From assembly GCF_040807025.1 (NCBI RefSeq), contig NC_090942.1, forward strand, positions 68,714,911 through 68,778,910: a DNA stretch of 64,000 bases, in the 5' to 3' direction. Under the pieces are notes generated by a model. That model was not told the origin of the DNA. It saw nothing but the letters and a program-made list of their open reading frames with translations, and searched no databases. The position numbers and the translations under genes are program-made. This DNA comes from Struthio camelus (Eukaryota > Chordata > Aves > Struthioniformes > Struthionidae). This document shows, piece by piece, positions 41,301 through 50,500 of the stretch. The first letter of the stretch is position 1. Each line of letters begins with the position of its first letter.

Positions 41301-44300
41301 GCTAACCCAAATTTAGGGGAGACAGGGTGGATGTCTACCTAGCACTTTCATTTGCATCTGGCTCCTTTCAGGAATCTGGTAGTATCTCTGGCAAAAGTGA
41401 AGGCCTCGACCCAGATGTCTGGAGCTGTCCATGGAGACACTATCACCGTCACCCATCAGGTCTGTGACACCTGAATATTTATATGGCTTTGAATGAACTC
41501 CCAAAGCCTCATCCTAAGATGCACCCAGCACTGGGATGGGTTCCTTTAGGGTAGCCTTTTGTTTATGTGGGAATCCCCTGTAGATGTACCTAACCCTCCT
41601 CTACTGACAATTTTACCCTGCACCTAAGCACCTGCAGTGTATACTGCTGATACAAGCACAGCTGGGATAGAATATCTGAGCAAAAGGGTTCGTAGATGCT
41701 TGAAATATTTTGATCAAACAAAAAGTGAAACTGGGCTATAAGATGTCCATAACAGCACTCCGGGGTTATATCAAAATTAAAAAAAAAAAATCCCATTAGA
41801 ACCATGGCTTTGATGTCTATAAGGCTGCAGGTTGCTCAGAGAGCTAAGGGAGCTGTTCTCAGCCACTTCAGCTACCAAGAAATTATTGTGGAGTGTGATT
41901 CTAATCTTCCATGGTGAAAAACTCTTCTAAAGGAAAGGAACCCTCTATAAACCACAACACCAAAGCATATGCTAAGGGACAGAAATAAGGGGCACTCACA
42001 GACAAGCATTTAAATGCTTTCTGAATCATATCTCCAGCAGAAGAAATTGCACTGGATTTCATTTATCAAGAGCAGTGTAAACGAGGTCTAATTAAGGTCA
42101 GAAGTAGTCCTGGGTAATGAGAACATGTTGTGACAAAACGAGCCTTCTAATGTGCAGCTCTTGGATGCACATAGCTCTAGAAATATGAAAGAGACATCTT
42201 TAAGATGAGTTTAAAAGTTTTATGTGAAGGGAGGAATACTTCTGAGAACATCTGTACTGACCAATGCTGAACAGCTGGCTCCAGAGCTGAGAAACCTCTA
42301 AGGGGAGGACCCAGCATAGTGTTGACCAAAACTCTCTGCACAAACTACATTGTTGCAGTGCTTCACGGTAAAAGCACCTATCCGCATGAAACAGGGAGTA
42401 GGGACCTATTACAGCCAGTGCCACACCATAGAAATGTCTGAGACTCACGGCAGTAAAAGAGTTGAAGAGATAGTAGAGTGCCCAGGCGATGATAACAATG
42501 TAGTAGATGTTCAGCCAGAATGAGAGAACCACAGCGGCCAGCCCCACACCTGCAAAAGGAGGCAGACAGCAGCATCAGCCCAGCTCTTCCTAGACCCCAG
42601 TCTCTTACAATGGGCTTCGTGGCAGGGCTAGAACAAGTGACAACCCAGCTCTTAGATGCAGCATGTCGCACAGCAATGCTGCGCCCTCAAGTTCACTGGT
42701 CAGCAAGCGAGCTTTATTCCACCACATTTCTCACCCACTCGTCTCTAAGGGTTGGACAGTGCTATCTTTCAGTAACCTGCAAACTTTATGGACAGGGCTC
42801 CATGAAAACAGGGTCCAGTCACTTCCCTGGCATAATTGCTCTTTCCTAAACACAAAGCTCGTATATGCTAGCACCGCTAATTCCTAGACCGCTGCTACTC
42901 TGGACACAGGAACAGGTTCACATCTTGCATCTGCAGCTTTTCTGTGCAGTTTGAGCAAGCCCACATGGAAGGGTTTGGGGCAGGTTTTCTGCATTCAGAG
43001 CCTCTCCATCAAGTCCCTGCTGCTCATAAGGTGTTTGGTCACCACGTAAGACTGCTTGGACAGAAAATGATCATGTTAGTGATTCCTGGCAGAAGGGTGA
43101 AGGACAGCCTCATAAACACCAGAGAGAAAATCAGATGTGACTTTGTCATTGACCTACCACCCCACCCCAGTCCCCAGGGACTTATTTCCTAAATCAAGGA
43201 AGGGTTTTTTGTCTGAAGTTAGTTATGTGCCATCAGCTTTCACAGGCTTACAGTACAGTACCTTTAAACATGGGTGCTAATTTCCAGACTCCCAGTCCAC
43301 CCACAGAGGTATACTGGCCAAGAGCAGTTTCTAGCAGGAAGAGAGGAATCCCAGCAAACACCAGCGTCAGGAAATAGGGAATGAGGAAGGCCCCTGAAAG
43401 AAGGCGCATCGTTATCAGGGGAGCTCCAGGATACATCCTTCCCCATTTTATTAACAAGTAAATGCATCCAGCTTAGATTTCTCACCTCCCCAGCATCCAT
43501 TGGATCATGACTTGCTCTGATACTGAAGTTAGTATGTTTAGTCAGTCTCCCACTAAGATCCGCACTGCCCTCCCCTCATGTGTTCATACCACTATGAGAC
43601 ATACATATCATATGTAATCACTAGCTATGTGATGCCAGCCTCACTTAGTAGTTAAATATTTAGGCAAAGCTAAGCCCAAGAACAAACCCAGAAGTCTAAA
43701 ACTGACATTGGTAACTGGATCTCGTTGGTGTTTTCTCTCTTACCCACAGCAGCACTCATTTCTTCACCTTCAGGAAAAAGAATGTAGGAGTATGTGGCAT
43801 TAGCAACTACTTTCTTTGTTCATTTCAGTGAATATTAACGTAAAACATTTCAGTGTTTTAAGCAAGCTGTGGCTGAGACTGTGTATGCTCTCATAACAAC
43901 TCCATATTTACCCCCACCAGCCTTCCCTTCTCCCAGGTTTTATGCTTAGAAATCCCAGCAAAAGTGTTATTTCTTTGTATGGACACTATGGACACCATCT
44001 CATTGCTAGAAGTGAGGTAGTGCGGCCATCTAGCACAGACGCTACTTGCACTCCATCACTATATGAGCAAACATGACAGGTGAGCCTCACCATATGATTT
44101 GAAGGCCATGAATGTTGATGTCATCCTGACTTCCAGGACTTGGGACAGAGCTCATTTTCCAGACTTCTAGGGCATATTCTAGAGCATGCCATCACCCGTG
44201 AGGAGGACAAACTGTAGCAAAAGAACCTGGCTCGGCAGAGAGAGGAGACTTTCAATCTGCTCAGAAGCAGCTGGCAATGTCTGAGATGGCACTGATCTCT

Positions 44301-47300
44301 GTATTAACCGAAGGGTTGGTTTGTCAATTTGAGTCGTCTTCTTCAGGTATTGACGGGAAAGCAAACATCAAGCCAGCAAGAGAAGCAACCCGGCAGAGCC
44401 GCAGCTTGGCTCGCGACCCAGCAGAGCTGGGCTCCCTCAGCTCATCTCTGCGGCAGGTAAGGAAAGTGGCGCAGCCAGGGCTATCAGCTCGGGGGCACCC
44501 AGCTAAGGATGCCTGCGTGCCAACTGGGCAGCTGAGCCTGGCTGGGAGAGGCTGGCGCCCGCCAGCAACATAGGAGTCCTTGGTAGGCACCATGCAACAG
44601 CAGCTGGCAGCAGGGAGAAAACATGCTCTAGGCTGGCAGCTTGATGACCATGAGCCTGAATTGCAAGCTGGCATAAAAACACAGGTTCTCAGCTTCAACA
44701 GCAGCCTTGCATGGAGGAACGAGCAGCTTTAACTGCAGCAAAAGCACTGCCCACTCCGTGTCCTTCACTGTGCTCTCACCAGCAACAGTGGCCCGCAAGG
44801 CAGAGATGAAATCCAGTCCTTCAGAAAACAGTGCAGGGAGCCAGAGCCAGCTCCAGACCTCTAGGCCACTGATACTGTCTTGTTACTGTTTTGCCTCGTT
44901 GCAGAGTTTGGAGACTGAGCTAATTAGCGATCACAATACTCAATTTGTTTCTGGGCAAGCAGCTAATGAAGTTTGGCCCCTGCCCTGACAATTCTGCATT
45001 TTTCATCTACAGCAGGCCAGGAAAGTTTGTAGGTGAAAGATTTTATTGGACTACTGAGAAAAAACAAACAAACTTTTAGACCTAGGTCATTCAAGGGAAA
45101 AACTGCAAACCAGAGCACAGCCTTGAACTGTTGCCAATGACAAGCCACTCTGGTGGACCAGGTCCGCGAGTGGGCGCTGATACCACGCTCAGATGCTGAA
45201 CAGCCAGTGTTGAAGCTAGTCTGGGAATTTGAAAATAAAATCCGTACACCTGCACCTAAATCTTCAGCAAAGAGAGAAAGGGATGCTCTTTATTTTCTGG
45301 CCCTGGATGGGCAGCAGAAAGATCTGTTTCAGTTCCTGGCCCTGTCAAAAATGATTTTTTTCACCTTCGCTGAGTCCAAACCTCTGTGCAAATGCCGTAT
45401 GTCAAAGAGATAATAGTGCTTGTCTCGTCTTGTCTGCTCAGAGCATGGGCTCCTGGAAGCAGGGAAAGACTGTACAGCTCCTAGCACTCACTATGCAGCC
45501 CCAAATCTATCTGGAGTCTCCAGCTTCTAATGCCATACAGTAAGAAAGAGTAATTAATCCTTGTAACAGCGAATACTGCCCACGAATTAGAAGCTGAGCA
45601 TTACAGGCAGTTACGTGACTTTGGTCAGAGCCTCAAAGTGTAAATGTGAAGTGCATGCTGTCTATTTAAAGAAATGTTCCTCTCTCAACTTATTCAATTT
45701 CCCAGTCTCATAGGCAATTTTTAGCAGCTACTGAGCCAATTTAGAGTCCCGTAAAATCCTGTTGCCCTCAGAAGGATTGCACGAGGTTAGACATCAGTGT
45801 AGAGGCCGGAGCGTTAGCCATAGCTGGGCCCATTCGGCTTTGGGCAGAGCCGGCGCAGAGCCCAGGCGTCACTTCTAGGCAGAGCCTGCAACGAGCAGCG
45901 GACAGGCCTTGTGCGGGGCCGCCGTACCCAGGGTGCATATCCCCTGATTATGTGCCCGATTACAATGCAGAGCAAATGAGCCGCGAGCTGACACAATGTG
46001 ACAGCGGTAAGCGAAACGACAATATTTCCATTCAGTTCAGTCTGCCTGTGCGTAATGGAAGCAGCCCACGCCGCCGCGCCCCGAGCCCCGCGCGTGCAGG
46101 GCGCTATAATTAGCGTGCCACCCACGGTCTGCTCCCCTCCGGAGGCACCTCCGTCGGGGCAGCGCGAGGGCTGGGCCCACCAAATTGCCAACCAGACGCC
46201 GTCGGCTCTCCCTCGCCGCTGCGGATCGCCTCGGAGTGACGCTTTCATGCGTCAGTTCTCCTGCCTGTCTCAGGCATCAGCAGCCTCCGCTCGCGGCTCG
46301 GCGTCGCCGGCTGCGGAAACAGCCGGAGAGGATGAGGGTTAGAGGAGCACGCGATGCAGACTGCCGTGCAGCGCAGGGCGTTTGAGCACAGCCAGGCGCA
46401 AATCCCCTTGCTTCAACCGTCCAGTGTTTTCACTAACAGCCTACTGATCCCTCTACGCGCCTGCAGCTGCCAGGTCAGGGATCGCCCTGCGCTGTGTGGC
46501 TAATGCTAATAATAGCGCTCTGCACTGCTACAGCACATCCATCTTAGGAGCTCAGCTAGCTTTGCAAATAGGATTTATTTTAGCTTCAAAACAGCCTTCA
46601 TCTAATTATAGGTATCATCATCCCCACCTCTGTGTGTGAAATGATTGAGTCGTGAACAGAGCTGATCCAGTTTGTTTGAGATCACACAGCAATCACAGAG
46701 CAAAGTCTGCACTAAAAACAAAACCTCTCACGCACCAGTGTTATGACTTAGCCTTGGGGCTAGTTTTGTATGAGGAGGACTACCAGGGTGAGGGGCTACA
46801 ATATGGCTCGATAAAAGTGGTGAATCAGTGCTAGCCCTGGTGATGGGCAGCACGGGTCCCCTACGAGACTCTGGCTGATACTTCCAAACTTCACCCAGCT
46901 CAGCTGCACGCTCACGCTGCTGTACAAAGTGACCCATCAAAACAGAAACCGTCTTGTCAAAATGGATAAGCTGTTAGCCTACATACTGCCCTGCCTCCAG
47001 CTGGGACTAGCTCTGCATGCTTTGAAGAAAGGAGCAAGGGGCCCCTAAATGCCATGGAGTTACACAGACAGACGGTTGCGTAGGAGCTAGACCTGTCTCC
47101 TTCTTTCCAACGGGGAATGAGAAGAGTCAACCTACACAACTCACAGCATGGACTGGAGACAACAGGGTGTGCATGAAGAGAAGCCATGAGAGCAAAGGAT
47201 GAAAGGGAATTGAAAGAGAGAAAAAGATGTCGAGTAGATGAGGGAACAGAGACCCTATTAGCAGCATGAATGAATGTGACACTGGGGACAGGGACTCTGA

Positions 47301-49000
47301 GCTACCTATTAGCAAGAGCTAAGACAGAAGCAAAGAGCAACATGGGAAGACTCACAGACACTGCTAAAATTATAAATGTAGCCCTAAAGGTGAGGAGGAG
47401 GAGGAGTCTGGACTCCGTGGGAAGTTTGAGAAAAGGTTCAAGGAGGTGAGCAGCACTTCACGTAGAGAGAGAAGGTCATGTTAGCAACAGAGGCAAAACT
47501 AGTGAAAGAGGTGGGCATGGAGGAGGAGAAGAGAGGGCTCTCTGCCCTGCTGACATCAACGCAGGTGCATGTTCCCCTTCATAAAAGCACCTCCCTGTCA
47601 AGGATGAAGAAATAGCACTGCTCAACAGAGGTGAGCCAAGACACAAGGCTGTATTTTTTGACCTGATCCAAGTCATGCAGTCTGTAGCTGAGCAGGGAAC
47701 TGATCTCCCACATCTTTTGATTTCTAGCCCAGCACTGGTTCCATCTGCCTGCCTTTCTCTAGCCCTGCAAGGGACTGGCAAGGTGTTAGCTGAGGGTTGG
47801 CAAGGAAGAGATGTAGTGGGGGGAAAAAGGGTCAGAAATGCTGCTACTAGTGATCCACAACAAAGGGCACTGTTACCAACTGCATCGTATAGTCACCAGA
47901 AATCCTTCACCAAGTGCCTTCTCCTTTCACTGCCTCAGTTTTCCAGTCTTTGCAATAGAGATTATGACTGGGATCGTTCTCACAGCACTGTAGTAATGTT
48001 CATTTCCTTCCATAGGACTCCTTGAAAGTCCTCGTACCTGGAGACTACTGCTGCCCAGAAAAACAAAACTTTGTTACTATTTCTTCCTACCTTCATCTGG
48101 AAACCACCTCACGCTAACTGCATATCTGGTAAGGGAGTATGGGTACATGGGGAGCAGAGATCAACCTCTATTACAACAGTGGAGAAAGTTAGCTACAGCT
48201 CTGCGCAAAGACTGCTAACCCAGAGGATGCCCCTCATATACGTATGTGTGCTCATGGTGTATGTATTTCTACATGTGGCCCTACTATGGTCCATGTGAAG
48301 CTTCTAATCAGACTTCCTCAGAAACACAAACCAAACTCAAAGGCAAAAATCGTTACCCTTTGAGAACACTGTACACTGAGGAGAAACTCACTGTTAGCAG
48401 TTATGAGCTGTTTTCCTTGGGAACTTCCCAGCATCCGGCTGGGTGCCTGAGCACAGGTGTATACCTTCCCTATAAAACATGAGGTCCACAGATACCCTTT
48501 GTGGTAGCCCTGCAAATCTGGATGGCAGAAGCTTTACAAAACTCTGACTTCTTTTTATATTTATTTGTGCTGTTTCTTTCTAACCTGCACTTGCCAGGAA
48601 AACCACAGACTATGGGAACTAGTCTCCACATAATTTAATAACACACATTATGAGAAACCTCTCAGCCAGGAAACCAGCCACTTAAGCAGACTCACAGCAA
48701 ACCAAAACTCATTCAGGTGACAAGGCTGCTCAGGGAAGAGCAATTACGAGCATTGCACTCACCTCCTCCATTCTTGCCACAGAGATATGGGAAGCGCCAG
48801 ACATTGCCCAGCCCAATGGCATAGCCCACGCAGGACAGCAAGAAGTCAAATTTCCCCTTCCAGGAACCTCTGTCTGGGATCTCCTTCTTCCTCTTGGTGC
48901 TCACAGCCTCCGAGGTGATGGGCTCCGACTCCTCTAGGGCTGCTTGCTTCACCTCAGAGGGAGAATTCAGCTCCACAGATGTATGGTCAATCTTGCCCAT
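22076..49000 (-). CDS. SLC6A1L: GAT-1-like sodium/chloride-dependent GABA transporter (SLC6A1 paralogue), complete, 14 coding exons
   Basis: The exons join in phase to 1800 bp, that is 599 residues plus TAG, the same length as mammalian GAT-1 with no indel in the core. Family role: plasma-membrane uptake of GABA driven by Na+ and Cl-, with 12 membrane helices in a LeuT fold. Seen in the sequence: R44 and W47 in the N-tail; the TM1 motif [11 protein letters not shown] with G63, G65, W68 and R69; E101; Y140 of the GABA site; C164/C173 of the loop 2 disulfide; Q291, S295 and L300; D395 of the Na2 site. Sequons N176 and N184 are present, while human N181 is Asp here. The first 40 residues and last 30 differ strongly from SLC6A1, the end being SDAAV. 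BGT-1 and GAT-2 (SLC6A12/13) are excluded because they read [21 protein letters not shown] in TM1. The start ATG at 49000 has A at -3 and G at +4. I am sure of the GAT-1 subfamily. Paralogue status is inferred from divergence and from IQSEC3 linkage, and the symbol is provisional. Confidence 0.9.
23211..23300. repeat. (CT)25(CA)20 compound microsatellite
   Basis: There are 25 perfect CT units followed directly by 20 perfect CA units. This is the longest perfect simple repeat in the window. It is likely polymorphic in length. Confidence 0.97.
23839..23885. repeat. (TA)n/(CA)n compound microsatellite
   Basis: Alternating AT units grade into ACAC and back to ATAT, in the last transporter intron. 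Confidence 0.85.
25140..25307 (-). CDS. SLC6A1L: Transporter coding exon 13 (residues 510-565): TM11 end and TM12
   Basis: The exon is preceded by CTTTTCCCAG and ends CAGCAG before GTATGA. Its 168 bases encode [40 protein letters not shown] and [16 protein letters not shown]. It matches the GAT-1 C-terminal membrane segment. Confidence 0.93.
26062..26162 (-). CDS. SLC6A1L: Transporter coding exon 12 (residues 476-509): loop and TM11
   Basis: The exon is preceded by TTCTTCTTGTAG and ends TTG before GTAAGA. It encodes [20 protein letters not shown], then [14 protein letters not shown], in phase 1 to 0. The next intron (25308-26061) is 754 bases without recognised content. Confidence 0.93.
26599..26701 (-). 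CDS. SLC6A1L: Transporter coding exon 11 (residues 442-475): TM10
   Basis: The exon is preceded by GTCTCCTCAG and ends TTACG before GTAAGC. It encodes [20 protein letters not shown], then [14 protein letters not shown]. The FDYYSASGM motif of the extracellular gate is intact. The introns on either side are 750 and 436 bases and plain. Confidence 0.92.
27452..27583 (-). CDS. SLC6A1L: Transporter coding exon 10 (residues 398-441): TM9
   Basis: The exon is preceded by GTTTCTTCCAG and ends CAG before GTACAG. It encodes [20 protein letters not shown], then [20 protein letters not shown] and NITQ. It is in phase 0 on both sides. Confidence 0.93.
29137..29164. repeat. A-rich/(TAAA)n simple repeat
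   Basis: This is an A-run followed by TAAA units, possibly the tail of a decayed retroelement on the + strand. Confidence 0.8.
30020..30037. repeat. (AC)n microsatellite
   Basis: Nine CA units, followed by imperfect ATGCATGC sequence. Confidence 0.85.
31305..31326. repeat. (TCC)n microsatellite
   Basis: Seven TCC units preceded by a C-run. Confidence 0.85.
33115..33227 (-). CDS. SLC6A1L: Transporter coding exon 9 (residues 360-397): TM8
   Basis: The exon is preceded by CATTACTGCAG and ends CAG before GTGAGA. It encodes [20 protein letters not shown], then [19 protein letters not shown]395 and S396 (Na2 site) are present. Confidence 0.93.
33228..34317 (-). other. Eighth coding intron of the transporter
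   Basis: This intron is 1.1 kb, with no exon or repeat recognised. The seventh coding intron (34443-34831, 389 bases) is likewise plain. Confidence 0.75.
34318..34442 (-). CDS. SLC6A1L: Transporter coding exon 8 (residues 318-359): TM7
   Basis: The exon is preceded by CTCTATTCCAG and ends at TCAG before GTGAGC. It encodes [20 protein letters not shown], then [20 protein letters not shown] and SS. The acceptor was chosen by phase (AG|A gives Arg318). The exon is not a stand-alone open frame because its 125 bases lie between phases 2 and 1. Confidence 0.92.
34832..34935 (-). CDS. SLC6A1L: Transporter coding exon 7 (residues 284-317): TM6
   Basis: The exon is preceded by TTCTCCGCAG and ends TACAG before GTCCGT. 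It encodes [20 protein letters not shown], then [15 protein letters not shown]291 and S295 (chloride/Na1 site) and L300 (substrate selectivity) are present as in GAT-1. Confidence 0.93.
34936..37087 (-). other. Sixth coding intron of the transporter
   Basis: This 2.15 kb intron contains open frames around 35.6-36.2 kb on both strands without similarity to anything recognised. No repeat is identified. Confidence 0.7.
37088..37222 (-). CDS. SLC6A1L: Transporter coding exon 6 (residues 239-283): TM5
   Basis: The exon is preceded by TCTTTCACAG and ends at TCTGAG before GTTTGT. Its 135 bases encode [36 protein letters not shown] and DFKKLSESE. This is TM5 and extracellular loop 3, in phase 0 on both sides. 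Confidence 0.93.
37223..38568 (-). other. Fifth coding intron of the transporter
   Basis: This 1.35 kb intron is AT-rich. No exon or repeat is recognised. Confidence 0.75.
38569..38701 (-). CDS. SLC6A1L: Transporter coding exon 5 (residues 194-238): TM4
   Basis: The exon is preceded by CCTCTGTAG, 393 bases from the previous exon, and ends with AAG before GTATTT. It encodes [20 protein letters not shown], then a hydrophobic stretch and [13 protein letters not shown]. Loop 2 varies from SLC6A1 ([11 protein letters not shown]), while TM4 and the IWKGV-TGK segment are conserved. Confidence 0.93.
39095..39204 (-). CDS. SLC6A1L: Transporter coding exon 4 (residues 158-193): extracellular loop 2
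   Basis: The exon is preceded by GCTCCCAGCAG and ends at GGGA before GTACGT. It encodes [30 protein letters not shown] and AVTEFWE. Disulfide cysteines C164 and C173 and sequons N176 (NYS) and N184 (NLT) are visible. The third GAT-1 sequon, at 181, is Asp. The donor was chosen over a later in-frame possibility because only this one restores EFWERN with the next exon. Confidence 0.92.
39205..42448 (-). other. Third coding intron of the transporter
   Basis: The intron is 3.2 kb. Nothing coding is recognised. It holds a MIR-like fragment near 39.8-39.9 kb and an A-run at about 41.78 kb. Confidence 0.8.
39806..39895 (+). repeat. MIR-like SINE fragment, sense
   Basis: ACTCAGGAGCGTGTGATTTT, then 'tcccagctcttccag' and 'gtgagcaagtttcac', follow the MIR core order (gaacccgggttcgaatcccggctctgccact ... 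gtgaccttgggcaagtcact). Confidence 0.45.
42449..42549 (-). CDS. SLC6A1L: Transporter coding exon 3 (residues 125-157): TM3
   Basis: The exon is preceded by CCTTTTGCAG and ends before GTGAGT. It encodes [20 protein letters not shown], then [14 protein letters not shown]140, which lines the GABA site in GAT-1, is present. The 712-base gap to exon 2 is plain intron. Confidence 0.93.
43262..43393 (-). CDS. SLC6A1L: Transporter coding exon 2 (residues 80-124): TM2
   Basis: The exon is preceded by TTCTTTCAG and ends before GTACTG. Its 132 bases encode [29 protein letters not shown] and [15 protein letters not shown]101 and the GQYTS loop match GAT-1. The phase is 1 on both sides. Confidence 0.93.
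45830..46390. promoter_or_regulatory. Compact intronic CpG island
   Basis: Several dozen CG dinucleotides fall within about 560 bp, flanked on both sides by CpG-poor AT-rich sequence. It contains a TATA-like/homeobox-like CTATAATTAGCG near 46104-46115 and a non-repetitive stretch at 45.94-46.06 kb. It lies inside the transporter's first coding intron. It could be an alternative promoter, an antisense or non-coding transcript start, or an enhancer. No exon was recognised. Confidence 0.65.
46580..46712 (-). repeat. MIR-like SINE remnant, antisense
   Basis: The order 'atcatcatccccacct', 'gagatcacacagcaa', 'agcaaagtctgcact' follows the antisense MIR layout (cccattttacagatgag ... ggtcacacagc ... 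agagccgggattt). It lies in the first coding intron, beside the CpG island. Confidence 0.45.
47660..47760 (-). repeat. MIR-like SINE remnant, antisense
   Basis: CAAGTCATGCAGTCTGTAGC, followed by a run resembling 'gaactgatctcccacatct', matches the general layout of the MIR core read on the - strand (ancient tRNA-derived SINE). It is decayed, and the boundaries are approximate. Confidence 0.4.
47915..47975 (+). repeat. MIR-like SINE fragment, sense
   Basis: ACTGCCTCAGTTTTCCAGTC, followed by GCAATAGAGATTATGA, resembles the MIR segment 'tgcctcagtttcctcatctgtaaaatggggataat'. The fragment is short and boundaries are approximate. Confidence 0.45.
48763..49000 (-). CDS. SLC6A1L: Transporter coding exon 1 (residues 1-79): N-tail and TM1
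   Basis: This exon starts at ATG (48998-49000, - strand) and ends with one base of the codon for Gly80 before GTGAGT. It encodes a Ser/Glu/Lys-rich cytoplasmic tail ([14 protein letters not shown]...), then [13 protein letters not shown] and TM1 with the Na+/substrate-binding [10 protein letters not shown] motif. An in-frame open stretch continues upstream to about 49336, but it crosses a good acceptor site and lacks family similarity. Confidence 0.92.
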
Positions 49001-49106
49001 AGTGGCTCTTGTGCACAGCTGCTCTTGCTTAGGGGCTGGAGGGACAGAAATGGCAGCCTCAGCCCCAGCCAAGCTCAGATGAAAGGAGAAGGACTGGGCA
49101 AAGCTC
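49001..49106 (-). other. Probable 5'UTR part of transporter exon
   Basis: On the - strand a pyrimidine-rich tract and TTTTTTGTCAG end at 49107, so the exon probably begins at 49106. The 106 bases before the start codon contain no ATG. An upstream non-coding first exon is implied but could not be located. Confidence 0.5.
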
Positions 49107-50084
49107 CTGACAAAAAAGTAAAAAGAGAAGTTACCCTCTGTTAGAGCACTGGGCTTCAGGAAGGGACACATTGGGGCTGAGGTGGACTCATCGGATAGTC
49201 TTGTGCATGTCAGGGCAGTATCTCTGGTCCCCACCGCTTTCTTCAGGGATGAAAAGAAAATTATTTTGCTCCCTTTGAACCAGGAGCCTTGTTCATACAA
49301 AGTGCTAATAACGGTTTCAAGCCCAACTATTACCAACGTATAGCAAACTCTTCACGTCTCATTTCATCTCCCCCTTATACCAACACCTCCTCCGTAAGAA
49401 AAGCTGTAGGACAAGCACGCATTCAGGGAAGTAACAGTAGTGAACTGCCTGCAGGTGACCACCACAGGGACAGACTGTATCTAGCATGTCTGAGTGACGG
49501 TGGAGAAGGGGGTGCCTGAGGTGCCACATCCCTCAGGTATGGAGCCCAAAACAGACTGCACAGACCACAGGTCTGCCAGAGAGACTGTGCAGCACCAGCA
49601 GGTCTATGTCTGGCTGGGGCAGTGTACCTTTGCAATGGCACCTCTGATACGGACACATCCCAGACTGGAATCATTTGTCCTGAAAGAGGGATTCCTATGA
49701 GTGCTTCATGGAAATATCCCTGAGAGCAGCAGAGGTGGGGCCATCAGGGCCATACAGTGCTCCCCAAAGAGTGGGCATAGCATAACATAGGGACTGCCCC
49801 TTTGGCATGAGGAAACCTCTCGTCTGCTCCATGCCTCCTTGTACACGAGGCCATGTGTGATACTGTAATCATCAGGTGATAATCTGATGATATTCATTAC
49901 TGAATAGAGGAAGCCTGTGGACCACTGAAATCCCACTAAGTCCGGACCAAAGTCCTGAGGATTAAGCAGAAGAGTCTGACTCAAAACATAATGAGCATTT
50001 CCATTGGCTTGAGGCCCTAAGAAGCATGTAACCAGTATGCACCAAAACAATTCAGAAAGACAGAGATAACAGACTGCAGTCTCA

Positions 50085-50500
50085 TACCAGTGTATAAAAC
50101 CATATTCACTCACATCTCAAAAACTACATGCAGTTCTCCCTTCCCCTCACAAAAGTTATTAGAAAGCCGGAAAAGGCACAGAGGGAAGCTAAAAGGATGC
50201 TCAAAAGGGTGGAACTTCTTCTATATGAGGAACGACTACATAAACTCAGATTCAATGGCCTGTGGAAGAGATGACTGACGGAGGTCTATAAATGTATCAG
50301 TGTCACAGAAAATGTATCCACTGTTTCTAACATGAGAACTACAGAGAATTAAATCAAGATAGCAGATGACAGGTACAAAAAGAGCAAAAGGTGATATTCC
50401 ACATAACGCAGAGCTATGCAGTGAAGCTCCTCACTCCAGAACATTGTGGATCCTGAGAGTTTACATGGCTTCAAAAAACAATGTAATGGGAAAAATAATA
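50085..50500 (+). repeat. CR1/L3-type LINE remnant (3' end of the RT ORF)
   Basis: The order 'ccagtgtataaaacca', 'actacatgcagttctc', 'gaaaaggcacagaggga', 'atgaggaacgactacataaa', 'ggaagagatgactgacggagg', 'tctataaatgtatcagtg' follows the well-known CR1/L3 3' segment (gtgtataaaaccctgg ... gtgcagttctgg ... gaaaaggcacagag ... tatgaggaaaggctaaagag ... agacgactgaggg ... gtctataaaatcatgaa). It is heavily mutated with no intact frame, so it is an ancient insertion. Confidence 0.65.

Larger units (their letters stand above)
43394..48762 (-). other. First coding intron of the transporter
   Basis: This is a 5.4 kb intron with GTGAGT donor and TTTCAG acceptor. It contains a compact CpG island (45.83-46.39 kb) and MIR-like remnants near 46.6, 47.7 and 47.9 kb. 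No coding exon is recognised in it. Confidence 0.8.

Noticed and set aside
22076..49000. Assignment of the transporter to SLC6A12, SLC6A13, SLC6A11 or a glycine transporter
   Set aside because: TM1 reads [20 protein letters not shown], as in GAT-1. The others carry [20 protein letters not shown] or [20 protein letters not shown]. The later segments ([26 protein letters not shown]) also fit only GAT-1.
48713..49336. A longer transporter N-terminus starting upstream of 49000
   Set aside because: The upstream in-frame part crosses a strong acceptor (TTTTTTGTCAG before 49106) and has no family similarity. ATG at 49000 has a better context and gives exactly the GAT-1 numbering.
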